Part shown: positions 26,992-35,523 of the stretch, in pieces
Layout: the number at the start of each line of letters is the position of its first letter
Numbering within the stretch: position 1 is the first letter of the stretch
Source: Lachnospiraceae bacterium
GTDB taxonomy: Bacteria > Bacillota > Clostridia > Lachnospirales > Lachnospiraceae
Length of the DNA stretch: 64,000 nt
Assembly (NCBI GenBank): GCA_009774625.1
Contig: VSOB01000002.1
Coordinates: 28,147 to 92,146 of the forward strand
Reading direction: 5' to 3'
The notes under the pieces: model-generated
What the model saw: the letters and a program-made list of their open reading frames with translations, nothing else
The model's database searches: none
What the model was told of the DNA's origin: nothing
Program-made: the position numbers and the translations under genes

Positions 26992-27092
26992 GACCGTCCT
27001 CCCCAATCGTAGCCGCCGCTGCGGAATAAAACTCCTCCGCTGATTTTTCTAAAGACACACGGTTTCCCATTTCCTGACGCATTCCTTTCCAT
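26961..27092 (-). other. short open frame before the macrodomain pseudogene
   Basis: An ATG at 27092 with GGAGG seven bases upstream opens 43 codons of unremarkable composition. One base out of phase, from 27082, a 34-codon frame (MRQEMGNRVSLEKSAEEFYS and on) looks more protein-like and ends overlapping the pseudogene start. This could be the remnant of a third operon gene damaged by a frameshift, or just a leader. No family is recognised. Confidence 0.25.
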
Positions 27093-27117
27093 GGAGTTAC
27101 CTCCGTGTGTTATTTTA

Positions 27118-27180
27118 TTGTAACAATATCTATTACAACCAAATACTATCACGCCCGTGTTGTAATGTCAATGGTTACAA
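27118..27180 (-). promoter_or_regulatory. promoter and two Rrf2 operators of the macrodomain-sirtuin operon
   Basis: Two copies of the inverted repeat TTGTAA-N9-TTACAA stand at 27118-27138 and 27160-27180. The upstream copy contains the promoter -35 box TTGACA; after 17 bases comes TAGTAT on the minus strand. The downstream copy covers the start region. The same operator precedes the Rrf2 gene, so this operon is probably repressed by that protein. Confidence 0.8.
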
Positions 27181-27191
27181 TATAAAATATT

Positions 27192-27231
27192 AAAAAATTG
27201 AGGCCTGGAAAAACCAATTCCAAAGCCTCAA
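27192..27231 (-). terminator. terminator of the Rrf2 gene
   Basis: TTGAGGC (27231-27225 on minus) pairs with GCCTCAA (27204-27198), with further inner pairing of TTGGAA and TTCCA, followed by TTTTTT. It lies 12 bases beyond the stop codon and separates the Rrf2 gene from the next operon. Confidence 0.85.
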
Positions 27232-27243
27232 ATTCCATTTACC

Positions 27244-27672
27244 TCAAATCAATTCTCTTGTTTCCCGTATGATATCTTCCATAGTAATAGATGAAAGCGC
27301 ATCCTCCATAGCCTTTTGCACCTGCATCAGCTTATCATCCAAAACCGCATGGATGTTCTTTCCTACCGGACAGTCCGCATTTGGATTCTCATGAAAATGA
27401 AACAACTCTCCATTTTCAATACATTCGACGGCATTGTAAATATCAAGGAACGAAACCTCATGTAAAGGCTTAGGGAGCGAGGCCCCACCGGAACCTCTGG
27501 CCACCTCCACAATCCCTGCCGCTTTTAACTGTCCCAATATCTTACGGACGATCACCGGATTCACATTTGTGCTGCCGGCCAAAAAATCGCTTGTCACTTT
27601 ATAATCATTCTTAAATACATCTATACAGGCAAATATATGAACTGCCAGAGTAAACCTGCTTGAAATCTGCAT
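27244..27672 (-). CDS. Rrf2-family transcriptional repressor (YwnA-like)
   Basis: 142 residues from the ATG at 27672 (GAGGGG upstream); an apparent earlier start would fall inside the promoter. A winged helix-turn-helix (FTLAVHIFACIDVF, TSDFLAGSTNVNPVIVRKILGQLKAAGIVEVARG) is followed by the short family tail. It has two cysteines (in HIFACID and NADCPVG) and no triple-Cys cluster, so it is unlike Fe-S IscR/NsrR and closer to YwnA. A TTGTAA-N9-TTACAA site overlaps its own -35 box, implying autorepression, and two more copies precede the sirtuin operon. The signal is unknown. Confidence 0.9.
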   Translation of the reverse strand: MQISSRFTLAVHIFACIDVFKNDYKVTSDFLAGSTNVNPVIVRKILGQLKAAGIVEVARGSGGASLPKPLHEVSFLDIYNAVECIENGELFHFHENPNADCPVGKNIHAVLDDKLMQVQKAMEDALSSITMEDIIRETRELI

Positions 27673-27692
27673 CGCTAACACCCCTCTTCCGT

Positions 27693-27735
27693 CCTGTATT
27701 TTATCTCTTTTTAGTTGTAATGTCAATAATTACAA
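27693..27735 (-). promoter_or_regulatory. autoregulated promoter of the Rrf2 gene
   Basis: Operator TTGTAA (27715-27720), N9, TTACAA (27730-27735). On the minus strand TTGACA inside the operator, 17 bases and TAAAAT form the promoter, the same geometry as upstream of the sirtuin operon. Confidence 0.8.
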
Positions 27736-27960
27736 TGATAGGTACACCACACACAAAACAAATATCACAATAAGCAGGGGTATTACGGATGAAATGCACA
27801 GGCCGGTTGCCTGCCTTCCCCACGGCCACGATTCCCCCGCCTGACTGAGCCGGTATCGTCCCTGCGGATCAGAAAGCACTCCGCTCCCAGACGGGGAAGG
27901 CTGCGGGTATATTCTGTCTTCTGGCATTGATGCCCGGATTCCATGTCCGTCAATACGCAT
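27730..27960 (-). CDS. possible small membrane protein with one C-terminal helix
   Basis: 76 residues if started at the ATG at 27960, which overlaps the stop of the DUF4173 gene by 11 bases. The N-terminal two thirds are Pro/Ser/Gly-rich; the last 24 residues (CISSVIPLLIVIFVLCVVYL) form a convincing membrane helix. The AGGA ribosome site is weak and a little far. It could be translated by coupling. The end touches the Rrf2 operator. It may also be a chance frame. Confidence 0.4.
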   Translation of the reverse strand: MRIDGHGIRASMPEDRIYPQPSPSGSGVLSDPQGRYRLSQAGESWPWGRQATGLCISSVIPLLIVIFVLCVVYLSL

Positions 27961-29758
27961 CCAGGATTTTTCCTGCTGTGTAATAAGAAAAGTTAAAATC
28001 CCGGATTCCCATTTCACGATAAGCATCCAGCTTTTCCTGAAGCTGTTCCTCCTGCCAGCCCATCTCCTGCGGCGGCAGATCCGGCCTCCACCCCATCTTT
28101 TCCAGCACTCCCTCCTGTGCCATCACAGGGATGGCGTCGCTGCTCAGTTCAAACCAATACCATTCATCCGAGGACTGTGCATATCTGTCATGGGACAGAT
28201 TGTATCTGATGATATGATAATCCGGCCGGGCCAGGGAAAAACCGATATAAAATACCGTTACCGTCACCATCGCAAACTGAAACAACGGAAAATGCGGTTT
28301 GTATATGGTGACAATACAGCCCGACAAAAGTACGGTAATCAATGCCAGCGCCCATAAAACCAGAAGCCGCAGAAATGTCAGATGGTGCATGCCCACATAT
28401 AAAAGCATCCGCATGGCCGAAGAAGCGATCATAATAAAAGTGCAGCAGGAAAATACGGTCAACACCCCTTTTAACACCGGATGCGTCCGAAAACGGGAAA
28501 GACAGAGCAGTACGATCGCCAGATTGATCAGGCAGACTGCCAATAGCTGGAAAAAGCCCTCTCTGGCATAGGAGGAATAGCTATATCCTTCCGGAAGCCG
28601 GAACCCTCCCAGAAACAGGCAGGAAATCTGAATCACAGAAAAGATCAGATACAGCAGCGTGATCACCGAAAGAAAACTGATTCCCACAACCGGCTCCCAC
28701 TTCTTCCGATCCGTCACCTCATCCTCTATCCTGCCGTCTGCAAAATAAGCCAGCAGACTATAGGAACCAAAAATCCCCACAAACAACAAAAAACACATCC
28801 AGAAAGGCCGTCTCGGAAAACGGATGTTCCGGAACAGTTCCGTAAACAGACTGCGGAAAACGGCATCCGCACTCATCAAAAGACATGTCAGCACAAACAA
28901 AAGCGGCAGAGAAATCACGATTCCAAGCCAGATATGCCGCATCAGAGGAGATTTTCCTTTTTCCCTCTGCTTTGTATATCGTTCCAGCGACCGAAACGGA
29001 CTGAGCAGATAACTTGTGGCAAGAAAAGGCGCCAGGAAAATCTGCCCCATATATTTTCCGAATCCCCAGTTCTCCGTACGGCAGAAATGGGTAAACAGAA
29101 ATGTCAGAAACAGTAAAAACATACCGCATGTATTGAAAGCAAGTATCGGTCTGCTCCCTGTCAGTGTACTGCTGATGCTTAAAACAAACCAGGACAGAAA
29201 ATAAAACCAGGCGCTTTTCTTAAGCTGCACCTCCAGAGCCTTGCAGCACTGCACCAGCCCGGCCATCGTCAGCACAGACAAAACCGGTACTGAGATCCCG
29301 TGAAATCCCGGATAAATACAGATGACAAACACAAGTCCCCATACCAGACATCCGATTCCGAAATATGCAAATCGGTTCAACATGTTCTCCAGTTTTTCCC
29401 CGTTTTTTCTCTCCGGTATTACCCGTACGGGCACTCCCATCCCTGCCGGATAAGGGCTGCCTGCAGGCTGCCCCGCCGCCGGCCCGGCTCCCGAATACAT
29501 TGGCCCGACTGAGCCCCCCGGCGGCAGACTGCCTGCCGTCCCGGCCGGAAATATGCCATCGGATCCCGCTCCCGGTGTCTGGCTCCCTGATGCCCCGGCA
29601 GCCATAGTCGGATCGCCTGGCTGATCCTCTGTCACCGGATTCTCTGAGATCCCTGTCTGAGAAGAACCGCCCGGCGTTTCCTCCTTCCCAGCCCATTCTC
29701 CATACAGATTGGTCCCCTTATATGCATTCCGTTCGCCATACATATTCTCACCATACAT
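27950..29758 (-). CDS. DUF4173-type polytopic membrane protein
   Basis: 602 residues from the ATG at 29758 (GGAGG eight bases upstream). The first 115 residues are a soluble, low-complexity Gly/Pro/Ala/Ser region with the repeated unit MYGE. About ten to twelve membrane helices follow (about 130-520), including the family stretch FSSYSLLAYFADG-like text, and a soluble C-terminal tail with DFNFSYYTAGKILDAY. The family has no known function. It sits in an operon after a DUF2975 protein and an XRE regulator (gap 12 bases). Confidence 0.8.
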   Translation of the reverse strand: MYGENMYGERNAYKGTNLYGEWAGKEETPGGSSQTGISENPVTEDQPGDPTMAAGASGSQTPGAGSDGIFPAGTAGSLPPGGSVGPMYSGAGPAAGQPAGSPYPAGMGVPVRVIPERKNGEKLENMLNRFAYFGIGCLVWGLVFVICIYPGFHGISVPVLSVLTMAGLVQCCKALEVQLKKSAWFYFLSWFVLSISSTLTGSRPILAFNTCGMFLLFLTFLFTHFCRTENWGFGKYMGQIFLAPFLATSYLLSPFRSLERYTKQREKGKSPLMRHIWLGIVISLPLLFVLTCLLMSADAVFRSLFTELFRNIRFPRRPFWMCFLLFVGIFGSYSLLAYFADGRIEDEVTDRKKWEPVVGISFLSVITLLYLIFSVIQISCLFLGGFRLPEGYSYSSYAREGFFQLLAVCLINLAIVLLCLSRFRTHPVLKGVLTVFSCCTFIMIASSAMRMLLYVGMHHLTFLRLLVLWALALITVLLSGCIVTIYKPHFPLFQFAMVTVTVFYIGFSLARPDYHIIRYNLSHDRYAQSSDEWYWFELSSDAIPVMAQEGVLEKMGWRPDLPPQEMGWQEEQLQEKLDAYREMGIRDFNFSYYTAGKILDAY

Positions 29759-29770
29759 ATACATTCCCTC

Positions 29771-29986
29771 CTATTTTCCATCCTCATCAGGCCGCCATTC
29801 CAGAATATCCCCCGGCTGGCACTCCAATGCGGCACAGATTCTGTTCAGTGTATCTATCTTAATGGCTTTGGCTTTTCCGTTTTTTAAAATCGAAATATTG
29901 GCCATCGTGATCCCTACCCGCTCAGACAACTCGGTCACACTCATTTTGCGTTTTGCCAGCATCACATCCACATGAATGATAATCAT
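29771..29986 (-). CDS. small XRE/Cro-type regulator (YozG-like)
   Basis: 71 residues, a single helix-turn-helix domain: VDVMLAKRKMSVTELSERVG then ITMANISILKNGKAKAIKID and LNRICAALECQPGDILEW. Such minimal regulators are very often encoded next to a DUF2975 membrane protein, as here, and are thought to act together. An AAAGGGTGG site precedes the ATG. It is transcribed with both membrane-protein neighbours. Confidence 0.92.
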   Translation of the reverse strand: MIIIHVDVMLAKRKMSVTELSERVGITMANISILKNGKAKAIKIDTLNRICAALECQPGDILEWRPDEDGK

Positions 29987-30001
29987 ATTGCCACCCTTTT
30001 C

Positions 30002-30481
30002 TTAAATGGTCAGTTCGCTCTCTTCCTCCAGTTCCGCTGCCCGGTACACCAGATGAGACAGAGCAGCCGCTGCCACAGTTACCGTCACTCCCGCAAACAC
30101 CACAACGATGCAAAACAGCATCATTCCTCCGTGACTCAGCCCCAGTACGAAAAAAACACCGCTTCCCACAAACAAAAACACCGAATCAAATGCCGCCAGC
30201 GCAGAAATATATTTCAACAGTCTGGCATTTTGCACCGAGAAAGAACGATCCGCGCCGATTTCCGAAGATATCCTCCAGCCGCAGACCAATACCAGATAGC
30301 AGGGCAGTGCCGTCACCCATAGAAAAACCATCCAGGGCACATAGCACTTCTCGTAGACCGGCGCCTGTTCTATGATCGCCCTTCCCCAGACCGGCAGAAA
30401 ATAAAAATAAATCAGCAGGCCACAGACGGCCACTCCAATGATCACAGCCTTTAACGCATTTGCCAATCCCTTCTGACTCAT
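30002..30481 (-). CDS. DUF2975 membrane protein
   Basis: 159 residues with four membrane helices (about 8-28, 47-67, 93-112, 119-143) and an acidic C-terminus. FYFLPVWGRAI, WRISSEIGADRSFSVQNARLLKYISALAAFD is the typical central loop of DUF2975 in two parts. The start at 30481 gives a 6-base spacing to GGAGG; the ATG one codon earlier is too close. It is first in the operon with the XRE regulator and the DUF4173 protein. Function unknown; a sensory partner of the regulator is inferred. Confidence 0.87.
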   Translation of the reverse strand: MSQKGLANALKAVIIGVAVCGLLIYFYFLPVWGRAIIEQAPVYEKCYVPWMVFLWVTALPCYLVLVCGWRISSEIGADRSFSVQNARLLKYISALAAFDSVFLFVGSGVFFVLGLSHGGMMLFCIVVVFAGVTVTVAAAALSHLVYRAAELEEESELTI

Positions 30482-30636
30482 CATAATCCTCCTTGATTTC
30501 TTTCCCTACTATAGCAAAGTATTTATGATATGTCAATTTATTTTTATCGTAATTCGATAATTTTTTATTGAATTTCAGTTTGAATCCAAGGAAAATACCT
30601 GGTTTTTCCAACCTCCTGCCCCGGTTTCCACATCAG

Positions 30637-30680
30637 AAAACCCCCAGGCAAGTCAGGTTTGTTCCCTTCCCGCCTGAGGG
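30637..30680 (-). terminator. terminator of lysA
   Basis: CCCTCAGGC (30680-30672 on minus) pairs with GCCTGGGGG (30649-30641), one G-U pair, then TTTT. It is 45 bases beyond the lysA stop. Confidence 0.75.
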
Positions 30681-30725
30681 TATCCGCTCCTTTTCCATAA
30701 AAACCAGACCGTCAATCCGGGCCGC

Positions 30726-31985
30726 TCAGATATCAAATCCATGCTCCAGATCCAATGTGGCAAAGTAATCCTCTTTCGTTTCCGCCCGGCGGATCAGCCG
30801 GGTGCTGCCGTCCTCTTTCAGCAGAATTTCCGCACTGCGCAGTTTGCCATTGTAATTATAACCCATCGAAAATCCATGAGCGCCCGTATCATGGATAAAC
30901 AGATAATCTCCGATCTCAATCTGCGGCAGACTGCGGTCAATGGCAAATTTATCACAATTTTCACACAGCCCGCCGGTGATGTCATACACATGATCGGCCG
31001 GCGCGTGCTCCTTGCCAAGCACTGTAATATGATGATAAGAACCGTATACGGCCGGACGCATCAGATTGGCTGCACAGGCGTCCACGCCGATGTATTCTTT
31101 ATAAATATGCTTTTCATGAATGGCCTTTGTCACCAATGCCCCATAAGGCGCCAGCATAAAGCGTCCCAGTTCCGTAAAAATGGCGACATCGTCCATTCCC
31201 TCCGGCACAAGAATCTTCTCATAAGCCCGGCGCACCCCCTCGCCGATCACACGGATGTCATTGGATGCCTCTTCGGGTCTGTAGGGAATCCCCACACCGC
31301 CGGATAAATTGATAAATGCAATATGCACATCCAGTTCCCGCTTCAGCTCTGCTGCCAGTGTAAATAATATCTCCGCCAGAGCCGGATAATATGCTTCTGA
31401 AATGGTATTGCTGGCAAGAAATGCATGGATACCGAAATGCTTCACCCCTTTGGCTTTCAGATAGCAAAACGCCTCCTTCATCTGCTCCTTTGTCATACCA
31501 TACTTGGCATCTCCCGGCTTGTCCATAATATCATTCTGAACGGCAAAATCCCCGCCCGGATTATAGCGGCAGCACATTGTTTCCTGAAAAGGCGCGATTT
31601 TTTCATAAAACGCCAAATGGGTAAGATCATCAAAATTGATAATCGCCCCCAGATCGGCAGCCAGCTTAAAATCCTCCTCCGGCGTCACATTGGAGGAAAA
31701 CATAATATCCGTTCCCCGAAAGCCCACCTTTTCCGATAAATACAGTTCTGTATAGGAAGAGCAGTCCATCCCGATGCCCTCCTGACGCAAAATCTCCATC
31801 AAAAAAGGATTGGGTGTTGCCTTTACGGCAAAATATTCCCGGAATCCTTTGTTCCACGCAAATGCCGCCTTCAGTGCCCTGGCATTCTCCCTGATCCCCT
31901 TCTCATCATATAAATGAAACGGTGTCGGATACTCCTTTACCATCTCCTGTACCTGGGATAGCGTTACAAAAGGTTTTTTTTCCAT
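30726..31985 (-). CDS. lysA: diaminopimelate decarboxylase
   Basis: 419 residues of the alanine-racemase-fold PLP decarboxylases. The PLP Lys is at about 55 in YFAVKATPNP. INLSGGVGIPY (Gly-rich loop), TELGRFMLAPYG, and the decarboxylase signature GGLCENCDKFAIDR follow. It converts meso-diaminopimelate to lysine, the last step of lysine synthesis, in the cytoplasm. It is monocistronic with a good promoter and terminator and divergent from a TrmB regulator. Confidence 0.93.
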   Translation of the reverse strand: MEKKPFVTLSQVQEMVKEYPTPFHLYDEKGIRENARALKAAFAWNKGFREYFAVKATPNPFLMEILRQEGIGMDCSSYTELYLSEKVGFRGTDIMFSSNVTPEEDFKLAADLGAIINFDDLTHLAFYEKIAPFQETMCCRYNPGGDFAVQNDIMDKPGDAKYGMTKEQMKEAFCYLKAKGVKHFGIHAFLASNTISEAYYPALAEILFTLAAELKRELDVHIAFINLSGGVGIPYRPEEASNDIRVIGEGVRRAYEKILVPEGMDDVAIFTELGRFMLAPYGALVTKAIHEKHIYKEYIGVDACAANLMRPAVYGSYHHITVLGKEHAPADHVYDITGGLCENCDKFAIDRSLPQIEIGDYLFIHDTGAHGFSMGYNYNGKLRSAEILLKEDGSTRLIRRAETKEDYFATLDLEHGFDI

Positions 31986-32044
31986 ACCTTCACAACATCC
32001 TTTCTTTTGAACTTTTCATACCCTTTTCGTAAAACTCTGCTAAC

Positions 32045-32073
32045 ATAATGCCACAGCCCCGTTTTCTTGTCAA
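32045..32073 (-). promoter_or_regulatory. lysA promoter
   Basis: TTGACA (32073-32068), 17 bases, CATTAT (32050-32045) on the minus strand. A weaker plus promoter for the TrmB gene (TTGACA 32131-32136, 17 bases, CATAGT 32154-32159) stands back to back with it. No lysine riboswitch was recognised in the 60-base leader. Confidence 0.65.
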
Positions 32074-32197
32074 TCCTATTTTTCTTATTGATAGTTTTTT
32101 TCAGGAACACTAAAGATATTCCACTTATACTTGACAAATTCTGTTTTTTAACTCATAGTATTCCTGAATACAACCTATATAGAAAAAGGAGCCGCAT

Positions 32198-32896
32198 ATG
32201 TACCCTATCACAGAAGAACTGCTGCATTTCGGCCTGACCAGGCAGGAGGCCAATCTGTATCTGACGCTGCTTTCCCACGGTGCGCTGACCGGCTATGAGG
32301 CCGCCAAGCTCACCGGCATTTCCCGCTCCAACACCTACACTGCTCTGGCGGGACTGGTGGAAAAGGGCGCCGCTTATATCATGGAAGAAAATGTGACCCG
32401 CTATACTGCCGTCCCCTTTGACGAGTTCAGCGGCAATGTGATCCGCCGACTGCAGGCAAAGCAGGAAAGCCTGCTGCCCCGGATGCCCAGGCGGCAGACC
32501 CAGATGCAAGGATATCTTACCATACGGGGAAGAGAACAGATCATGGATAAGCTGATTACCATGATTCTGGAAACCAGACAGCGGCTGTATATTTCCGTGC
32601 CGCCTGAGATTTTAACACAGATCCTGCCCTATCTGCACCGGCAGGTAGAAGAAGAGAAACGAGTGGTCATCCTCTCCGGTACGCCCTGTCCTCTGGAAGG
32701 GGCCGTTTCCTATGTGACCGGCAAGGAAGATGACCAGATCCGTCTGATCGTAGACTCCACCAGGGTACTGACAGGCAGAATCTCCGACGGAGAAGATTCC
32801 ACCTGTCTCTTTTCCCAGAACCGGAATCTGGTGGATATTTTCAAACAAATGCTCAAGAACGAAATTACACTAATCCAGATGGGGAAACAGGTCTGA
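32198..32896 (+). CDS. TrmB-family transcriptional regulator
   Basis: 232 residues. The N-terminal TrmB winged helix is clear: LLHFGLTRQEANLYLTLLSHG, TGYEAAKLTGISRSNTYTALAGLVEKGAAY. A PLD-like C-terminal effector domain follows (RGREQIMDKLITMILETRQRLYISVPPE). Regulators of this group often sense sugars or small metabolites. It is divergent from lysA and its last 27 bases overlap the end of the convergent GTPase-NYN gene. Its target is not evident. Confidence 0.88.
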   Translation: MYPITEELLHFGLTRQEANLYLTLLSHGALTGYEAAKLTGISRSNTYTALAGLVEKGAAYIMEENVTRYTAVPFDEFSGNVIRRLQAKQESLLPRMPRRQTQMQGYLTIRGREQIMDKLITMILETRQRLYISVPPEILTQILPYLHRQVEEEKRVVILSGTPCPLEGAVSYVTGKEDDQIRLIVDSTRVLTGRISDGEDSTCLFSQNRNLVDIFKQMLKNEITLIQMGKQV

Positions 32897-35518
32897 CAGA
32901 TAGGTGCGCCCGCTTTCCTGCCTGGCTTCATAGTCCTGCAGAAGCCGCCTGCCTGCAAGCCGGATTTCCTCCTGCAGCTCTCTGGCAGAAATCAGCAGAC
33001 AGCCCGCACCCCGGATAATGATCTGCTCCAGCCCGTCCGAAGTGGCCACACTGATCTGATATCTGGATGCATTTTCATGGGCAAATTTTTCAATAAACCG
33101 GTCTGCCGTCTCCGCCTCTTTGGTATAAACCACCCGGATATTATGATAGGACACCGTTTCTTCCGGATGGCCCGACAGTCTGTAAGCATCGAATACAGCG
33201 ATCACCTCACAGCCCCGGATTCCCTGATAATTGCACAGAATGTCCAGAAGCCTCCCTCTGGCGCCGTCCAGGTTCACCTCCGCCAGCGCTTTCAGCTCAT
33301 CCCAGGCAAATATGATATTATACCCGTCCACAAGCAGATATTCCGGCTTTTTCTCCCTGGGGTGATACTCTCTTGTCTGAGACGGGGTATATTCCGGCTT
33401 CCTGCGTCTGGCCGAAATGCCCTTATGACTCACCGGCCCGTCTTTCCGGTTGGCATAGGCAGTCCTTTCCAGTATGGCGTCGATTTCTTCCGTGCCGATG
33501 GACAATTCTCTCTCCCGCTTCCGGCTTTTTTCTGCCTGCAGCCGAATCTCCTGTTTTTCCTGCTCTGTATCCGACTTAAAGATCGACGGCAGATGCATAT
33601 AGTCCGGCACCTCATCCCAGGATACTGAAAAACCGGCTCCATGTGCACAGAACACCGAAGAGGACGGATTTCTCACATCCCGCTCCGGATCATACTGCGA
33701 CGCCGCCAACACTTCTTCCGCATTATGGCAGGGCCCGTATCCTTTCATCGTACAGGCCAGATGGCCCAGCCCCTTAGTATAGGCCGTTACCTCCTTCTGA
33801 TAGGCCTGCAGGCAGACAGCCGGTGCACTGCCCCGGATAAAAGCCATGCCGTTTTCCATCCCCGGCTGAAAGGATACCGCTGATAGCCTGTCCAGATCTG
33901 TCATGGCACGCCCCACCATAGTATCCGGCACTTCCAGGCAAAACTCATAATAAGGCTCCAGCAGTACACTTGTGGCCTGCATCAGCCCCTGACGGACAGC
34001 CCGGTAAGTGGCCTGACGGAAGTCCCCGCCCTCTGTATGCTTTACATGGGCTTTTCCCGACACAAGCGTCACTTTCATATCTGTCAGCCCTGCGCCTGTC
34101 AGTACTCCTCTGTGTTCCTTTTCCTGCAAATGAGTCAGCACCAGACGCTGCCAGTTCCTCTCCAGCACATCCTCACTGCACTCGCTGGCAAACTGCATAC
34201 CGCTGCCCGCCTCTCCCGGTTCCAGCAAAAGATGTACCTCCGCATAATGGCGCAGCGGTTCAAAATGTCCCACGCCTTCCACCCGGTCTGCAATGGTTTC
34301 TTTATATACGATACGGCCCGGCCCAAAGGATACTCCGATCCCGAACCGTTCCCGGATCCGCCTGGTCAGAATCTGCAGTTGTATCTCTCCCATCAGCTTC
34401 AACTGCAGTTTCCTGCTTTCCTCATCCCACTGAATCTGCAGCTCCGGCTCTTCCTCTTCGATCTGACGCAGCCAGGGCAGCGCCTTCACCGGATCGCAGC
34501 CCTCCTCCAGTATCATCTCATAGGAAAGCACCGGCTCCAGCAGCGGCAGCCAGATCCCCTCTTCACTGCCCAGCCCTTCTCCGGCAAAGGTATGCTCCGG
34601 TCCCGTTACCGCCGCCACACAGCCTGCTTCCACTTCCTTCAGCAGCTCATATCCTGCGCCGGAATACAGCCTGATCTGATCCACCTTTTCCTGCACAGGC
34701 CCGCTTTGGGTCTGTGTCAGAATCTGATCCTTTACTGCCAGCTTCCCTCCTGTCACCTTCAGATAGGTAAGCCTGCGTCCCTGTTCATCTCTGCCGATTT
34801 TATAGACTCTGGCCCCAAATGCCTGGGGACAGACAGGAGGCGTAAGACAGGCGCGGATTCCCCGCAGAAAATCGGCCACTCCTTTTCCGTTAAGGGCAGA
34901 ACCGAAATAACAGGGAAACAACAGCCGCCTGCGGATCAGTTCCCTGATTTTCTCATCAGATATCCGCCCGGACTCCAGAAACATATCCAGCGCGGACTCT
35001 TCGCACATGGCAACGCTCTCATAAAAAGATTCCGTTCCCCGGCTGCCTTCCGAAAAATCCACACATCCTTCTCCCAGCTCTTCTAGCAGCGCAGAAAGCA
35101 AGACTTCCTTTTCTCCTTCGTACCGGTCCATTTTGTTAACGAAAAATATAACAGGAATGTCATATTTCCTCAACAGTCCCCACAGTGTCCGGGTATGGGC
35201 CTGTATCCCGTCCACTGCACTCAGGACAAGCACAGCGCCGTCCAGAATCTGCAGGGTGCGCTCCATTTCCGCCGAAAAATCCACATGTCCCGGCGTATCC
35301 ACCAATATGACATCCAGATCTGTGCCCTTCAGCACTGCCTGCTTGGAAAAAACCGTAATGCCTCTCTCTTTTTCCACCGCATAGGTGTCCAGAAACGCAT
35401 CCCCTTTATCCACCCGTCCTCTTTCCCGCAAAGCGCCGCTTTCAAACAACAGACTTTCCGACAGAGTGGTTTTTCCCGCATCCACATGGGCCAGTATACC
35501 CAGAATCAACGCCTTCAT
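32870..35518 (-). CDS. Tet(M)-like translation GTPase fused to a YacP/Rae1-type NYN nuclease domain
   Basis: 882 residues. Residues 1 to about 645 are an EF-G-like ribosomal GTPase of the Tet(M)/Tet(W) type: HVDAGKTTLSE (G1), RGITVF (G2), VDTPGHVDF (G3), FFVNKMDR (G4), then domains II-V. After a basic linker, residues about 727-882 form a NYN (PIN-like) domain with LLVDGYNIIFAWDEL, GARGRLLDILCNYQG, VIAVFDAYR, AETADRFIEKFA and VATSDGLEQIIIRGAG, the acidic residues expected of YacP/Rae1, an mRNA endonuclease acting in the ribosomal A site. Tetracycline protection is possible but not implied. It starts 5 bases after the histidine phosphatase gene. Confidence 0.9.
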   Translation of the reverse strand: MKALILGILAHVDAGKTTLSESLLFESGALRERGRVDKGDAFLDTYAVEKERGITVFSKQAVLKGTDLDVILVDTPGHVDFSAEMERTLQILDGAVLVLSAVDGIQAHTRTLWGLLRKYDIPVIFFVNKMDRYEGEKEVLLSALLEELGEGCVDFSEGSRGTESFYESVAMCEESALDMFLESGRISDEKIRELIRRRLLFPCYFGSALNGKGVADFLRGIRACLTPPVCPQAFGARVYKIGRDEQGRRLTYLKVTGGKLAVKDQILTQTQSGPVQEKVDQIRLYSGAGYELLKEVEAGCVAAVTGPEHTFAGEGLGSEEGIWLPLLEPVLSYEMILEEGCDPVKALPWLRQIEEEEPELQIQWDEESRKLQLKLMGEIQLQILTRRIRERFGIGVSFGPGRIVYKETIADRVEGVGHFEPLRHYAEVHLLLEPGEAGSGMQFASECSEDVLERNWQRLVLTHLQEKEHRGVLTGAGLTDMKVTLVSGKAHVKHTEGGDFRQATYRAVRQGLMQATSVLLEPYYEFCLEVPDTMVGRAMTDLDRLSAVSFQPGMENGMAFIRGSAPAVCLQAYQKEVTAYTKGLGHLACTMKGYGPCHNAEEVLAASQYDPERDVRNPSSSVFCAHGAGFSVSWDEVPDYMHLPSIFKSDTEQEKQEIRLQAEKSRKRERELSIGTEEIDAILERTAYANRKDGPVSHKGISARRRKPEYTPSQTREYHPREKKPEYLLVDGYNIIFAWDELKALAEVNLDGARGRLLDILCNYQGIRGCEVIAVFDAYRLSGHPEETVSYHNIRVVYTKEAETADRFIEKFAHENASRYQISVATSDGLEQIIIRGAGCLLISARELQEEIRLAGRRLLQDYEARQESGRTYLSDLFPHLD

Positions 35519-35523
35519 AGCTT

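Noticed and set aside
31986..32197. Lysine riboswitch or T-box before lysA
   Set aside because: The leader after the promoter is only about 50-60 bases, too short for either, and no matching motif is present.
32870..35518. Plain tetracycline-resistance determinant on a mobile element
   Set aside because: The protein has an extra NYN domain, lies in an ordinary operon with no integrase or conjugation genes, and its composition matches neighbours.
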